Assembly: GCA_012797715.1 (NCBI GenBank)
Contig: JAAZOO010000429.1
Span: forward strand, 1-9,120
Length of the DNA stretch: 9,120 nucleotides
Direction of reading: 5' to 3'
Source of the DNA: Geobacteraceae bacterium
Lineage (GTDB): Bacteria; Desulfobacterota; Desulfuromonadia; Geobacterales; Geobacteraceae
Shown: positions 1 through 6,036 of the stretch, piece after piece
Position numbering within the stretch: the stretch's first letter is position 1
How the letters are laid out: the number at the start of each line of letters is the position of its first letter
The notes under the pieces: model-generated
The model's database searches: none
What the model saw: the letters and a program-made list of their open reading frames with translations, nothing else
What the model was told of the DNA's origin: nothing
Translations under genes and position numbers: made by a program

Positions 1-146
1 GCGGCCAGGCCCAGTTCGGTGCCCGCCTTCACTGCGGCTCGCAACATATCGCCTGTGGATATCTGCGGAATTCCGTACTTTTCCTTGATGTATGCAGCCT
101 GAGTACCTTTTCCCGCACCCGGCGGGCCCAACAGAATCAAACGCAT
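1..146 (-). CDS. adk: Adenylate kinase, N-terminal part (runs off left edge)
   Basis: Adenylate kinase interconverts ATP + AMP and 2 ADP in the cytoplasm. The 48 visible residues begin MRLILLGPPGAGKGTQA, which contains the P-loop GPPGAGKGT. They continue through YGIPQISTGDMLRAAV, the start of the AMP-binding region with the conserved STGDMLR. The ATG at 146 is preceded by a very strong Shine-Dalgarno (GAAGGAGG, 5 nt before the ATG), so the start is secure. The C-terminal part, including the LID domain, lies outside the window. The upstream neighbour is not secY, so this copy is not in the ribosomal-protein operon arrangement seen in many bacteria. No convincing promoter was seen directly upstream. 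The family call is near certain. Confidence 0.97.
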   Translation of the reverse strand, partial: MRLILLGPPGAGKGTQAAYIKEKYGIPQISTGDMLRAAVKAGTELGLA

Positions 147-397
147 GCCTTCCTCCTTCGTAGCGCCGCAACCGGCGATCGTATTCTATGTGTTCTTCCT
201 CGATATGGACCTGTTTCATCCCTTGCGGAAAAACCCCGGCCCCATGCCGAAGGAACCGGGTCTCGATCCTGGCGTAGTTTGCCTTGAAGCAGAGCGGTAT
301 GTCAAGCGCTGTGCAGAAAATAATCTCTTTGAAACGGGGATGAACAACGTCCATCACGGCCCTTCCGATCCACACCGCCACAGGAGCCCCCTGCACA

Positions 398-429
398 AAG
401 GCCTCTTTCCCCAGGGGGAAAGAGGCCTT
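398..429 (-). terminator. Perfect 15-bp hairpin, possible terminator after the DUF6173-like gene
   Basis: AAGGCCTCTTTCCCC (398-412) is exactly complementary to 415-429, with a 2-nt loop (4 nt if the closing pair opens). The hairpin lies about 83 nt beyond the stop of the minus-strand gene that ends at 513. On the minus strand only three Ts follow the stem, so it is a poor intrinsic terminator by the U-tract criterion. The long perfect GC-rich stem is the main evidence. It also sits at the beginning of the coding-like frame described upstream of adk. Confidence 0.4.
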
Positions 430-512
430 GGCACGTCAGCAGGTCATGGTGACGAGGGTTGAAGGAATGGGAACAGCCGGACAGAGAAAGATATTGTGCG
501 GAGGGAAACCGG

Positions 513-905
513 TCAGGCTGCTCCGTACTGGAAAACAACACGTGTCGGTGTTTCGTTCACTTTGCGGACCGCTTTCAGCAGAAGGCTCACTTGGGATACG
601 TGCTGCACGAGGTGAACCCTCTCTCCCGAATCGGTAACTCCATGAAAGGTGATGAGGTTTGACGGGGAGATTCTGATTTCATCAGCACGGAATTCAATGG
701 AAGAACCGAATGAAGCAAGACTGATTGCAATCTCATGCTCGGCATCCAAGGAAGCCTCGAACTGTTCGATGGAGGACTTAATCGCCTTGCAGGTGCCCCG
801 GAAAGGATTGTTCCGCACAAATCCTCTCTCGGAGTGATCCGTGTGATGTCTGTTCACGCCTTGGTAACCTGCCGCCAGGGGGCTTGCCGCACTGTACTCT
901 GTCAT
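513..905 (-). CDS. DUF6173-like conserved protein of unknown function
   Basis: This is a 130-aa soluble protein with no signal peptide or membrane segment. The N-terminal 35 residues look disordered (rich in S, H, G and R). The conserved part begins near residue 40. It contains EQFEASLDAEHEIAISLASFG (about 47-67, written as two adjoining blocks EQFEASLDAEH and EIAISLASFG), then LITFHGVTDSGERVHLVQHV (84-103), then SQVSLLLKAVRK. From memory this matches DUF6173, whose members share a 'F-E-x-x-L-D-x-E-H-E-v' helix and a 'LITF-G ... LVQHVSQ' strand/helix. The family function is unknown. The ATG at 905 is chosen because AAAGGAG lies 8 nt upstream. An in-frame ATG at 1025 would add 40 residues but has no ribosome site. 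The gene is apparently monocistronic, with its own promoter at 1067-1095. The family name is less certain than the gene itself. Confidence 0.8.
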   Translation of the reverse strand: MTEYSAASPLAAGYQGVNRHHTDHSERGFVRNNPFRGTCKAIKSSIEQFEASLDAEHEIAISLASFGSSIEFRADEIRISPSNLITFHGVTDSGERVHLVQHVSQVSLLLKAVRKVNETPTRVVFQYGAA

Positions 906-1042
906 TCTCTCTCTCCTTTGGGACGGATCCCGGTTTCGTTGATTGCAGAACTCACAGATCTCTGAGAAGAATGCTCCGAAAACCGATGCTCCGGGATATA
1001 CCAGTACAGCAATTATTGCCGGCATGCACCCGAAGCCCGGTG

Positions 1043-1339
1043 ATGCACGATGGACTGTTTTTCGGAATAGTACTCTATGGTGAGTTACGTGTCAACATTT
1101 CCATCCGCTTTTGGTTTCCAACTGAACGAAACCATGATGTCGGGGAAGAGATGGGCACCTCACAACCAAGGGAGATTCAGGAATGCCTGGTCGCAATGCA
1201 GCTCCATACCGGAACAATGATTCCATTAAATACTCATAGTGAAGTATCCAGCAACACAATCATCAGAAAGCACGCAGGATATTCCCCGACACGTTGTATT
1301 CTGGTGCATCGAGCACCGGTTATTTTGAACCTCCACTGA
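1043..1339 (+). other. Unassigned 98-codon coding-like frame
   Basis: From an ATG at 1043 the frame encodes 98 residues (MHDGLFFGIVLYGELRVNIS onward), including ISIRFWFPTERNHDVGEEMG and IQECLVAMQLHTGTMIPL. The frame remains open upstream beyond 906. Residue and codon composition look plausible for protein. Against it, there is no Shine-Dalgarno before the ATG, and it lies antisense across the consensus promoter of the DUF6173-like gene. The beta-rich middle faintly recalls a PilZ-type barrel, but I cannot support that assignment. It could be a gene remnant or chance. Confidence 0.18.
1067..1095 (-). promoter_or_regulatory. Near-consensus sigma-70 promoter for the DUF6173-like gene
   Basis: On the minus strand, TTGACA (1090-1095) is followed by a 17-nt spacer and TACTAT (1067-1072), which matches the -10 consensus at four of six positions, including its first A and final T. 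The expected start point is near 1060. That leaves a leader of about 155 nt before the ATG at 905, long enough to hold a regulatory structure, though I could identify none. Confidence 0.6.
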
Positions 1340-1720
1340 CTACCCGCACGGATAGCCCCAAGGTCAGCATCCAAGGAGTGGGGTTCATGATGCTGAAAAC
1401 TGTATCATCAATGCGGACGCCGCCTCCTCTGCACCCAACCTTCTTTGGAATGGAGAAGGCCCCGGGAGACGGAGAAGCCCATCGTCACCCCGCGGTAGCG
1501 GGTGCAAGGGAACTCCCGTGGCCGGCAAGGGGTCAACCGCTGCGGTGCAGGCGTTTCTGGTGGAACGGGAAAAATTGATACTGAACGGGTATACTTGAGA
1601 AGAGGCGATCTTTTCAGAACGACGGGACCAGGGAGATCCAGGAGGCGGGTGAAATTCGGCACGGTGGGCAAACCCCGATCTTCCCCTCTCTTTTTGCGTT
1701 AACCCTCGAGGAGGCACCCT

Positions 1721-2425
1721 ATGGCACGCTTTCTTTCACTGCTTGCATGCACTTTCCTGCTATTTTCGTATCAACCGACGGCCGATGCCGGTATGAAAGG
1801 AGGAGGAAACATGACGGGTAACATCCATTGGCTGGGCCACGACACATTCAAGATAACCGGCGGAAAAACGATCTACACCGACCCCTTCTCCATCGCCAGG
1901 AAAGACACGGCGGACATAATCCTGATAACCCATGAACACTACGACCACTGCTCACCGGAGGATGTGAAAAAGCTCCAGGGTCCCGGCACAGTAATCATCG
2001 CCACCCCGGACTGTGCACGGAAACTGTCCGGCAATGTCCGCACCGTCCGCGCAGGCGAGACCGTCACCGTTGGGAAGGTAAACATCGAGGCGGTGCCGGC
2101 ATACAACACCAATAAAAAATTTCACCCGAGGGACAAGGGATGGGTCGGCTACGTGATAACGATGGAAGGCAAGCGTACCTACCTTGCCGGTGATACGGAC
2201 CTGATCCCGGAGATGAAGAGCGTGAAAGCCGACATCGCCCTCCTCCCGGTTTCCGGAACCTATGTCATGTCCGCCGATGAAGCTGCTCAGGCGGCCCTCG
2301 TCATCAATCCGCGGGTGGCCATTCCCATGCACTACGGATCGATTGTCGGCTCCGCATCCGATGCCGTTAGATTCCAGGAAATACTCCACGGGAAAATTAC
2401 AGTGGTGATCCTGCCGAAGGAATAG
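1721..2425 (+). CDS. Metallo-beta-lactamase-fold hydrolase, putative exported form
   Basis: This 234-aa protein belongs to the UlaG/YtkL-like branch of metal-dependent hydrolases (Lactamase_B_3 type). Metal-binding motifs are visible: THEHYDHCSPED (His71, His73, Asp75, His76), FHP (His135), AGDTD (Asp159) and PMHYG (His204). The N-terminus through YQPTADAG resembles a Sec signal peptide, with a hydrophobic FLSLLACTFLLF core and a likely cut after Ala23 (motif ADA). This would give a periplasmic enzyme. The start at 1721 has GAGGAGG 6 nt upstream. A second ATG at 1811 (residue 31) also has a very strong ribosome site and would give a 204-aa cytoplasmic protein that starts right at the domain (NIHWLGHDTF). 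The substrate is unknown. The gene stands alone and converges on pyrD. Confidence 0.9.
   Translation: MARFLSLLACTFLLFSYQPTADAGMKGGGNMTGNIHWLGHDTFKITGGKTIYTDPFSIARKDTADIILITHEHYDHCSPEDVKKLQGPGTVIIATPDCARKLSGNVRTVRAGETVTVGKVNIEAVPAYNTNKKFHPRDKGWVGYVITMEGKRTYLAGDTDLIPEMKSVKADIALLPVSGTYVMSADEAAQAALVINPRVAIPMHYGSIVGSASDAVRFQEILHGKITVVILPKE
1796..1806 (+). promoter_or_regulatory. Strong internal ribosome binding site in the MBL gene
   Basis: AAAGGAGGAGG lies just before the in-frame ATG at 1811, with the GGAGG at 1799-1803 spaced 7 nt from it. Translation from here would skip the signal peptide and give the domain alone. It competes with the upstream start at 1721, which has its own GAGGAGG at 1708-1714. 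Confidence 0.5.
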
Positions 2426-2450
2426 AATTTTACTGAGGAGAGTCTGCTAT

Positions 2451-2476
2451 CCCGGCGGTTTGGGGAAAACCGAGGG
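2451..2476. other. Weak hairpin between convergent MBL gene and pyrD
   Basis: CGGTTT (2456-2461) pairs with AAACCG (2467-2472) across a GGGGA loop. CCC/GGG (2451-2453 and 2474-2476) can extend the stem across an internal loop. It sits in the 95-nt gap between convergent genes, where a bidirectional terminator is expected. Neither strand has a T-run after the stem, so it is only a weak terminator candidate. Confidence 0.25.
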
Positions 2477-2520
2477 GGACGTCAGGGCGGATGGGTGAAG
2501 ACATCACGCGTCATTTTATT

Positions 2521-3438
2521 TTAGACACGCAGCGACCCGATCACTTCCTTCACGTCGGCGATACCGTTTTCCCGAAGATACCGTTCCATATCCTCTGCTA
2601 TCCGCTGGGACGCATCCGGCGCCATAAAGTTCGCCGTGCCCACCTGAACGGCGGTTGCGCCGGCGACCAGGAACTCAAGGGCGTCGGTTGCCGTGGTGAT
2701 CCCTCCGATGCCGATGACGGGGAGCTTCACTGCCCGGGTCACCTGCCATACCATGCGCAGGGCAACCGGCTTGATCGCCGGGCCGGACAGCCCCCCGGTT
2801 ACGTTCGCGAGAGCCGGACGCCTGGTCTTCAGGTCGATGGCCATACCGGTAATGGTGTTGATGAGGGAAAGGGCATCGGCCCCTGCCTCGGCGCAGGCAT
2901 GGGCCATTTCCACGATATCCGTCACATTGGGGGAAAGCTTCACGATAAGTGGTTTCGTGGTCGATCGACGCACCGCGCCCACCACCGAGGAAGCCGCTGC
3001 CGGTTCCGTACCGAAGACGATGCCGCCGTGCTTGACGTTGGGGCAGGAGATATTCACCTCCACCCCGGCAACCTCGGGAACGGCATCCAGCCGTGCCGCA
3101 AGCTCGGCATATTCCTCCACGCTATTACCGAAAAAGTTGACGATCACGGGGGTTGAAAGGGTACGCAGAAACGGGACCTTTTTCTCGATGAATGCGTCGA
3201 TACCCACGTTCTGCAGGCCGATGGCATTCAGCATGCCCCCGGGAGTTTCCACAATGCGCGGCATGGGGTTGCCCGCCCGGGGACGGAGCGAGAGCCCCTT
3301 GGTGATGATGGCGCCGATTTTTTCCAGGTCCAGATACTCGGAGAACTCCTCGCCATAGCCGAAGGTGCCCGAAGCGGTCATGACCGGATTGCGCAAGGTG
3401 ATGCCGGCCAGGTTCACGGAAAGATCAGGTTTTTTCAC
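2521..3438 (-). CDS. pyrD: Dihydroorotate dehydrogenase B, catalytic subunit
   Basis: PyrD oxidises dihydroorotate to orotate on FMN, step 4 of UMP synthesis, and passes electrons to PyrK and then NAD+. It is a 305-aa cytoplasmic TIM barrel. Family signatures in order are MTASGTFGYGEEFSEY (20-35), ITKGLS with Lys47, NAIGLQN (71-77), NISCPN with Cys132, PLIVKLSPN (163-171), INTITGMAID (193-202) and the FMN phosphate-site VIGIGGI (241-247). The Cys at the catalytic-base position and the adjacent pyrK mark class 1 subtype B. The GTG start at 3438 is preferred. It overlaps the pyrK stop (GTGA) and has GAGGTG 5 nt upstream. An upstream in-frame ATG at 3453 or 3468 would add residues unlike the family. 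The gene is last in the operon and presumably translationally coupled to pyrK. Confidence 0.97.
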   Translation of the reverse strand: MKKPDLSVNLAGITLRNPVMTASGTFGYGEEFSEYLDLEKIGAIITKGLSLRPRAGNPMPRIVETPGGMLNAIGLQNVGIDAFIEKKVPFLRTLSTPVIVNFFGNSVEEYAELAARLDAVPEVAGVEVNISCPNVKHGGIVFGTEPAAASSVVGAVRRSTTKPLIVKLSPNVTDIVEMAHACAEAGADALSLINTITGMAIDLKTRRPALANVTGGLSGPAIKPVALRMVWQVTRAVKLPVIGIGGITTATDALEFLVAGATAVQVGTANFMAPDASQRIAEDMERYLRENGIADVKEVIGSLRV

Positions 3439-4274
3439 GGCCGCACCTCGCATCCCGCCTCTTCCCACAGCAGTTCCGTCGTGTCAAACACCGGCCCTTC
3501 CTTGCATACGCAACGGTAATCGGGGGCTTTTTCATCATGGGAGGCGCCTTTGACCACGCACCCGAGACACGCTCCCAACCCGCACGCCATGGTGGCCTCC
3601 AGGGACACCTGGCAGCGGATGCCGCGCCCGGCGCACATCCTCGCCACGGCCCGCAGCATGGGCTCAGGGCCGCAGGCGAATACGGCGCGACGCTTCCCTT
3701 CCAGGGACAGATGATCGCCCAGCACCTCGGTGACCAGCCCCCGGGCGCCGAGGGTTCCGTCATCGGTCGCCACATAGGTGTCGATGCCCAGTCGCTCGAA
3801 TTCCGTAACGCACAGCACGTCTTCTTTTCTCCTCCCGCCGATGAACACTTTCACCGGGGATGCGTCCACCAGGCGACGGGCAAGGAAGTAGAGGGGGGCC
3901 AGACCGAAACCGCCGCCCACCAGGAGTTTCTCTTCTCCCGGTTCACCAGGTGCGAATCCGTTGCCCAGCGGGGCGAGGATATCGACGGAATCCCTTTCGT
4001 GGAGATTGCTGAGGATTGAGGTCCCCGTGCCCACGACCTTGTAGAGAATCTCAAGGTAATAGCAACGGCGCGAGTCGGGGTATTCCGTGGAAAAAGTCCC
4101 CACATCATAGATGCAGAACGGCCTCCGCAGGAGCGGGTCAACGCCGTCGCGCACCCTTACCATAACGAACTGTCCCGGCTGCGCCTCCAGGATTCCCCGA
4201 GGCGCAGTGAGGCGGATTCGGCGATAACCGGGAGATATCTCCAGATTGGATATGACAACCGACCTAAAGTGCAT
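3435..4274 (-). CDS. pyrK: Dihydroorotate dehydrogenase B, electron transfer subunit
   Basis: PyrK carries FAD and a [2Fe-2S] cluster and links PyrD to NAD+ in the D2K2 complex. The 279-aa protein shows the ferredoxin-reductase layout. There is an N-terminal FAD-binding barrel with RRPFCIYD (50-57), an NAD-binding domain with GGGFGLAP (120-127) and CGPEPM (201-206), and a C-terminal cluster loop CGLGACLGC (Cys231, 236, 239) with the fourth ligand probably Cys257 in YRCVCKEGPVF. The FAD motif has Cys54 where Ser is usual (RPxS). The ATG at 4274 is chosen, with GGTGGA 7 nt upstream. A GTG at 4286 would add four residues. It overlaps the end of rimI by 11 nt and pyrD by 4 nt, so the three are surely cotranscribed. 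Confidence 0.96.
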   Translation of the reverse strand: MHFRSVVISNLEISPGYRRIRLTAPRGILEAQPGQFVMVRVRDGVDPLLRRPFCIYDVGTFSTEYPDSRRCYYLEILYKVVGTGTSILSNLHERDSVDILAPLGNGFAPGEPGEEKLLVGGGFGLAPLYFLARRLVDASPVKVFIGGRRKEDVLCVTEFERLGIDTYVATDDGTLGARGLVTEVLGDHLSLEGKRRAVFACGPEPMLRAVARMCAGRGIRCQVSLEATMACGLGACLGCVVKGASHDEKAPDYRCVCKEGPVFDTTELLWEEAGCEVRP

Positions 4275-4737
4275 GTTCTTTTCCACCGTGGCTCTTCATC
4301 TCGTATTCCATCAGTACGGCATCTTCCCCATTTTCATAGTAGGCCTTCCTCTTTCCGGTAACGACAAAACCGAGACTCTCGTACAGGGAAAGCGCCGGCC
4401 GGTTGGTCGGTCGCACCTCCAGTGTCACGAAGGCCGCTCCCCGTGCCTGCATCTCAATGAGTGCCGTTTTCACAAGGAGTCTTCCAATCCCCTTGCCCCT
4501 GAACCCCGGACTCACAGCCACGTTGAGAATGGAACCCTCATCAAGAACGATCCTGCAGCAGATATACCCTGCGATGGCGTCGCCAGTTTTCCGGGCAACC
4601 AGAGGAAACGAAAGGGACGACGACAATTCATCCAAAAAGTGTTGACGGCTCCAGGGCAAGGGAAAGGAGACCGTTTCTATGGCAAGAACTTCTTCCAGGT
4701 CGGCTTCCGTCATGGTCTGGACAACAATATTTTCCAA
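4264..4737 (-). CDS. rimI: Ribosomal protein S18-alanine N-acetyltransferase (GNAT)
   Basis: RimI acetylates the N-terminal alanine of ribosomal protein S18 using acetyl-CoA. The product is 157 aa, the usual family length. GNAT motif A is LNVAVSPGFRGKGIGRLLV, with the acetyl-CoA loop RGKGIG at 80-85. It is followed by TLEVRPTNRPALSLYESLGF (105-124), whose Glu107 and Tyr119 correspond to the catalytic pair known for RimI. A TTG at 4737 is chosen as start because GGGAGG lies 5 nt upstream and the next residues (ENIVVQTMTEADLEEVLAIE) begin as the family does. A GTG at 4776 would fall upstream of the likely transcription start. It heads the pyrK-pyrD operon, an unusual neighbour for rimI. Another protein-acetylating GNAT is possible but less likely. 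Confidence 0.88.
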   Translation of the reverse strand: MENIVVQTMTEADLEEVLAIETVSFPLPWSRQHFLDELSSSLSFPLVARKTGDAIAGYICCRIVLDEGSILNVAVSPGFRGKGIGRLLVKTALIEMQARGAAFVTLEVRPTNRPALSLYESLGFVVTGKRKAYYENGEDAVLMEYEMKSHGGKEHAL

Positions 4738-4742
4738 GGGTT

Positions 4743-4748
4743 CCTCCC
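4743..4748 (-). promoter_or_regulatory. Ribosome binding site fixing the TTG start of rimI
   Basis: GGGAGG on the minus strand lies 5 nt upstream of TTG at 4737. No ATG or GTG is available at suitable spacing, so this site decides the start. Confidence 0.75.
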
Positions 4749-4761
4749 AGTGACGCGGGCA

Positions 4762-4791
4762 ATGATACCCACACACTTCACGTGATGTAAA
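4762..4791 (-). promoter_or_regulatory. Putative sigma-70 promoter of rimI-pyrK-pyrD
   Basis: On the minus strand, TTTACA (4786-4791) is followed by 18 nt and TATCAT (4762-4767). Each matches five of six consensus bases. The expected transcription start is near 4755, about 20 nt before the TTG start. The perfect 8-bp palindrome TCACGTGA (4778-4785) lies inside the spacer and could be an operator. Confidence 0.55.
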
Positions 4792-4926
4792 CTATTTTTT
4801 CCCACTTACCGGGGAAATCGGACATTAGGTCGAATGGCGCCCCCCCCGTGTTCCACCCCTTCGTCCCTTCCGTATCAGATGCACCTGAAGCACTCGTTCC
4901 CGGCAGTGGCAAATCCCAGATTGGAT

Positions 4927-4955
4927 TTGACATTTCAGTATCAATACCGTAAAAA
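4927..4955 (+). promoter_or_regulatory. Putative sigma-70 promoter of purM-purN
   Basis: A perfect TTGACA (4927-4932) is followed by 17 nt and TAAAAA (4950-4955), which has four of six consensus bases in an A/T-rich block. The start point would be about 28 nt before the purM GTG. It is divergent from the rimI promoter, about 135 nt away. Confidence 0.5.
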
Positions 4956-4975
4956 TATGTCTCGCTTTTTCAGAC

Positions 4976-4981
4976 AGGAGG
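4976..4981 (+). promoter_or_regulatory. Ribosome binding site fixing the GTG start of purM
   Basis: AGGAGG lies 8 nt upstream of GTG at 4990. The nearer GTG at 4984 is only 2 nt away, too close to use. In-frame ATGs farther upstream (such as 4957) lie at or before the likely transcription start. Confidence 0.75.
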
Positions 4982-4989
4982 ACGTGCTA

Positions 4990-6036
4990 GTGAGCAGCGG
5001 CAGGGTAACCTACAAGGATGCAGGAGTTGATATCGATTCAGGCAATAACTTCGTGAAGTTGATAAAGCCTCTGGTCAAGGCTACCTACCGGCCCGAGGTT
5101 ATGGCCGATATCGGCGGCTTCGGAGGTCTTTTTTCCCTCAATACTTCAAAATACCGGAACCCGGTTCTTGTGTCGGGCACCGACGGTGTAGGAACGAAGC
5201 TGAAACTCGCCTTCCTTGCCGACCGTCACGACACTGTCGGAGTAGACCTGGTTGCCATGTGCGTCAACGATATTATCGTACAGGGTGCCGAGCCCCTCTT
5301 CTTTCTGGATTACCTCGCCACGGGAAAACTGGTGCCGGAAAAGGCCGCCGAGGTAGTGAGAGGGATTGCCCAGGGGTGTTCCCAGGCCGGATGCGCCCTC
5401 ATCGGCGGGGAGACCGCTGAGATGCCCGGATTCTACGGAGAGGGAGAATATGACCTGGCCGGCTTTGCCGTGGGTGTTGTGGAGCGGGACGCCATCATCG
5501 ACGGTTCATCCATAACCGTGGGGAACAAACTGATTGGAATCGCCTCCAGCGGGTTGCACAGCAACGGCTATTCCCTTGCCAGAAAAGTCCTCTTCGATAT
5601 GATGGGTCTCGGCATCCACTCGGTGCTCCCCGGCCTCGACAGGACAGTTGCTGAGGAGTTGTTGACACCGACACGTATCTATGTAAAGACCATACTGAAC
5701 CTCATGCGCGATTTCCACATCAGCGGCATCGCTCATATAACGGGCGGCGGTCTTCTGGAAAATGTCCCGAGAATCCTTCCCAACGGCTGCAAGGCCGTCA
5801 TCAGAAGAAGTTCATGGATCATGCAGGACATATTCACCATCCTCCAGCAGGGTGGCTCCATCGAGGATCAGGAGATGTTCCGTACCTTCAACTGCGGGAT
5901 AGGTATGGTGCTCGCGGTTCCGGAGCAGGAAGCGGAAGAGGTTCTCATCAGGCTTTCCGGCCTCAATGAAGAGGCCTTTCTCATCGGAGAAATCGCGAAA
6001 TGCGATCTGGGCAGGGAGTGCGTCGAGCTTGTCTGA
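4990..6036 (+). CDS. purM: Phosphoribosylformylglycinamidine cyclo-ligase (AIR synthetase)
   Basis: PurM closes FGAM to aminoimidazole ribotide with ATP, step 5 of purine synthesis, in the cytoplasm. The product of 348 aa is of normal length. Signatures in order are YKDAGVDIDSGN (8-19), GGFGGLF (42-48), SGTDGVGTKLKLA (62-74), DLVAMCVNDIIVQGAEPLFF (86-105), LIGGETAEMPGFY (137-149), LIGIASSGLHSNGYSLAR (181-198), HITGGGLLENVPR (249-261) and NCGIGM (301-306). The GTG start is set by the ribosome site at 4976-4981. Its sequence begins MSSGRVTYKDAGV, as the family does. It overlaps purN by 8 nt, indicating cotranscription and probably coupled translation. It is likely driven by the promoter at 4927-4955. 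No purine-repressor operator was recognised. Confidence 0.98.
   Translation: MSSGRVTYKDAGVDIDSGNNFVKLIKPLVKATYRPEVMADIGGFGGLFSLNTSKYRNPVLVSGTDGVGTKLKLAFLADRHDTVGVDLVAMCVNDIIVQGAEPLFFLDYLATGKLVPEKAAEVVRGIAQGCSQAGCALIGGETAEMPGFYGEGEYDLAGFAVGVVERDAIIDGSSITVGNKLIGIASSGLHSNGYSLARKVLFDMMGLGIHSVLPGLDRTVAEELLTPTRIYVKTILNLMRDFHISGIAHITGGGLLENVPRILPNGCKAVIRRSSWIMQDIFTILQQGGSIEDQEMFRTFNCGIGMVLAVPEQEAEEVLIRLSGLNEEAFLIGEIAKCDLGRECVELV

Larger units (their letters stand above)
1..435 (-). other. Unassigned coding-like open frame upstream of and overlapping adk
   Basis: One minus-strand frame is open from just after a TGA at 436-438 to the window edge. It runs through adk in a different frame. From about 396 to 165 it looks like real coding sequence, with G-rich first codon positions and a balanced residue mix (for example GAPVAVWIGRAVMDVVHPRF, then CFKANYARIETRFLR, then GMKQVHIEEEHIEYDRRLRR). 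Possible starts are a GTG at 396, with AAAGAGG 5 nt upstream, and an ATG at 354. I do not recognise the family. It may be the end of a decayed gene whose stop was lost by a frameshift, since an in-frame TAG for the adk frame lies near 184, or a gene overlapping adk, or chance. The rest of 147-512 holds no other candidate. Confidence 0.25.
906..1720. other. 815-nt stretch without a recognisable gene
   Basis: It contains the minus-strand promoter and leader of the DUF6173-like gene (906-1095) and an unassigned plus-strand frame at 1043-1339. Beyond that comes G+C-rich sequence leading to the MBL gene. A 63-codon plus frame at 1387-1578 has AAGGAG 8 nt upstream but a Pro/Arg-rich product typical of chance frames. 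A TATACT at 1590-1595 resembles a -10 element but lacks a -35 partner at 16-18 nt. I saw no tRNA, insertion sequence, CRISPR array or complete riboswitch here. Confidence 0.6.

Noticed and set aside
145..462. 105-codon plus-strand frame opposite the adk upstream region
   Set aside because: It is antisense to a more coding-like frame, has no ribosome site, and has His/Pro-rich composition with no recognisable motif.
1590..1595. TATACT as -10 element of an MBL promoter
   Set aside because: No -35-like hexamer at 16-18 nt. The nearby TTGATA is only 9 nt upstream.
1480..1600. Possible cobalamin-type riboswitch (a run resembling GGTGCAAGGGAA)
   Set aside because: The B12 box and the conserved CCGCCACTGT-like core are absent, and the downstream gene is not a cobalamin-linked gene.
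1385..1717. Several frames on both strands of 60-110 codons upstream of the MBL gene
   Set aside because: Pro/Arg/Ser-rich products typical of G+C-rich chance frames. Only the plus frame at 1387 has a ribosome site, and its product shows no domain.
1742..1750. Lipobox (LLAC, Cys10) in the MBL N-terminus
   Set aside because: Only a few hydrophobic residues precede the Cys and the hydrophobic stretch continues after it. A normal signal peptidase I site (ADA) fits better.
1952..2389. 145-codon minus-strand frame inside the MBL gene
   Set aside because: Shadow of the clearly supported metallo-beta-lactamase coding sequence.
2491..3358. Long plus-strand frames across pyrD
   Set aside because: Antisense shadows of pyrD, whose family motifs are intact.
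4246..4785. 179-codon plus-strand frame across rimI
   Set aside because: Antisense shadow of rimI and it lacks family features.
4834..4989. 52-codon N-terminal extension of purM
   Set aside because: It covers the likely promoter, does not look like PurM, and the ribosome site at 4976-4981 supports GTG at 4990.
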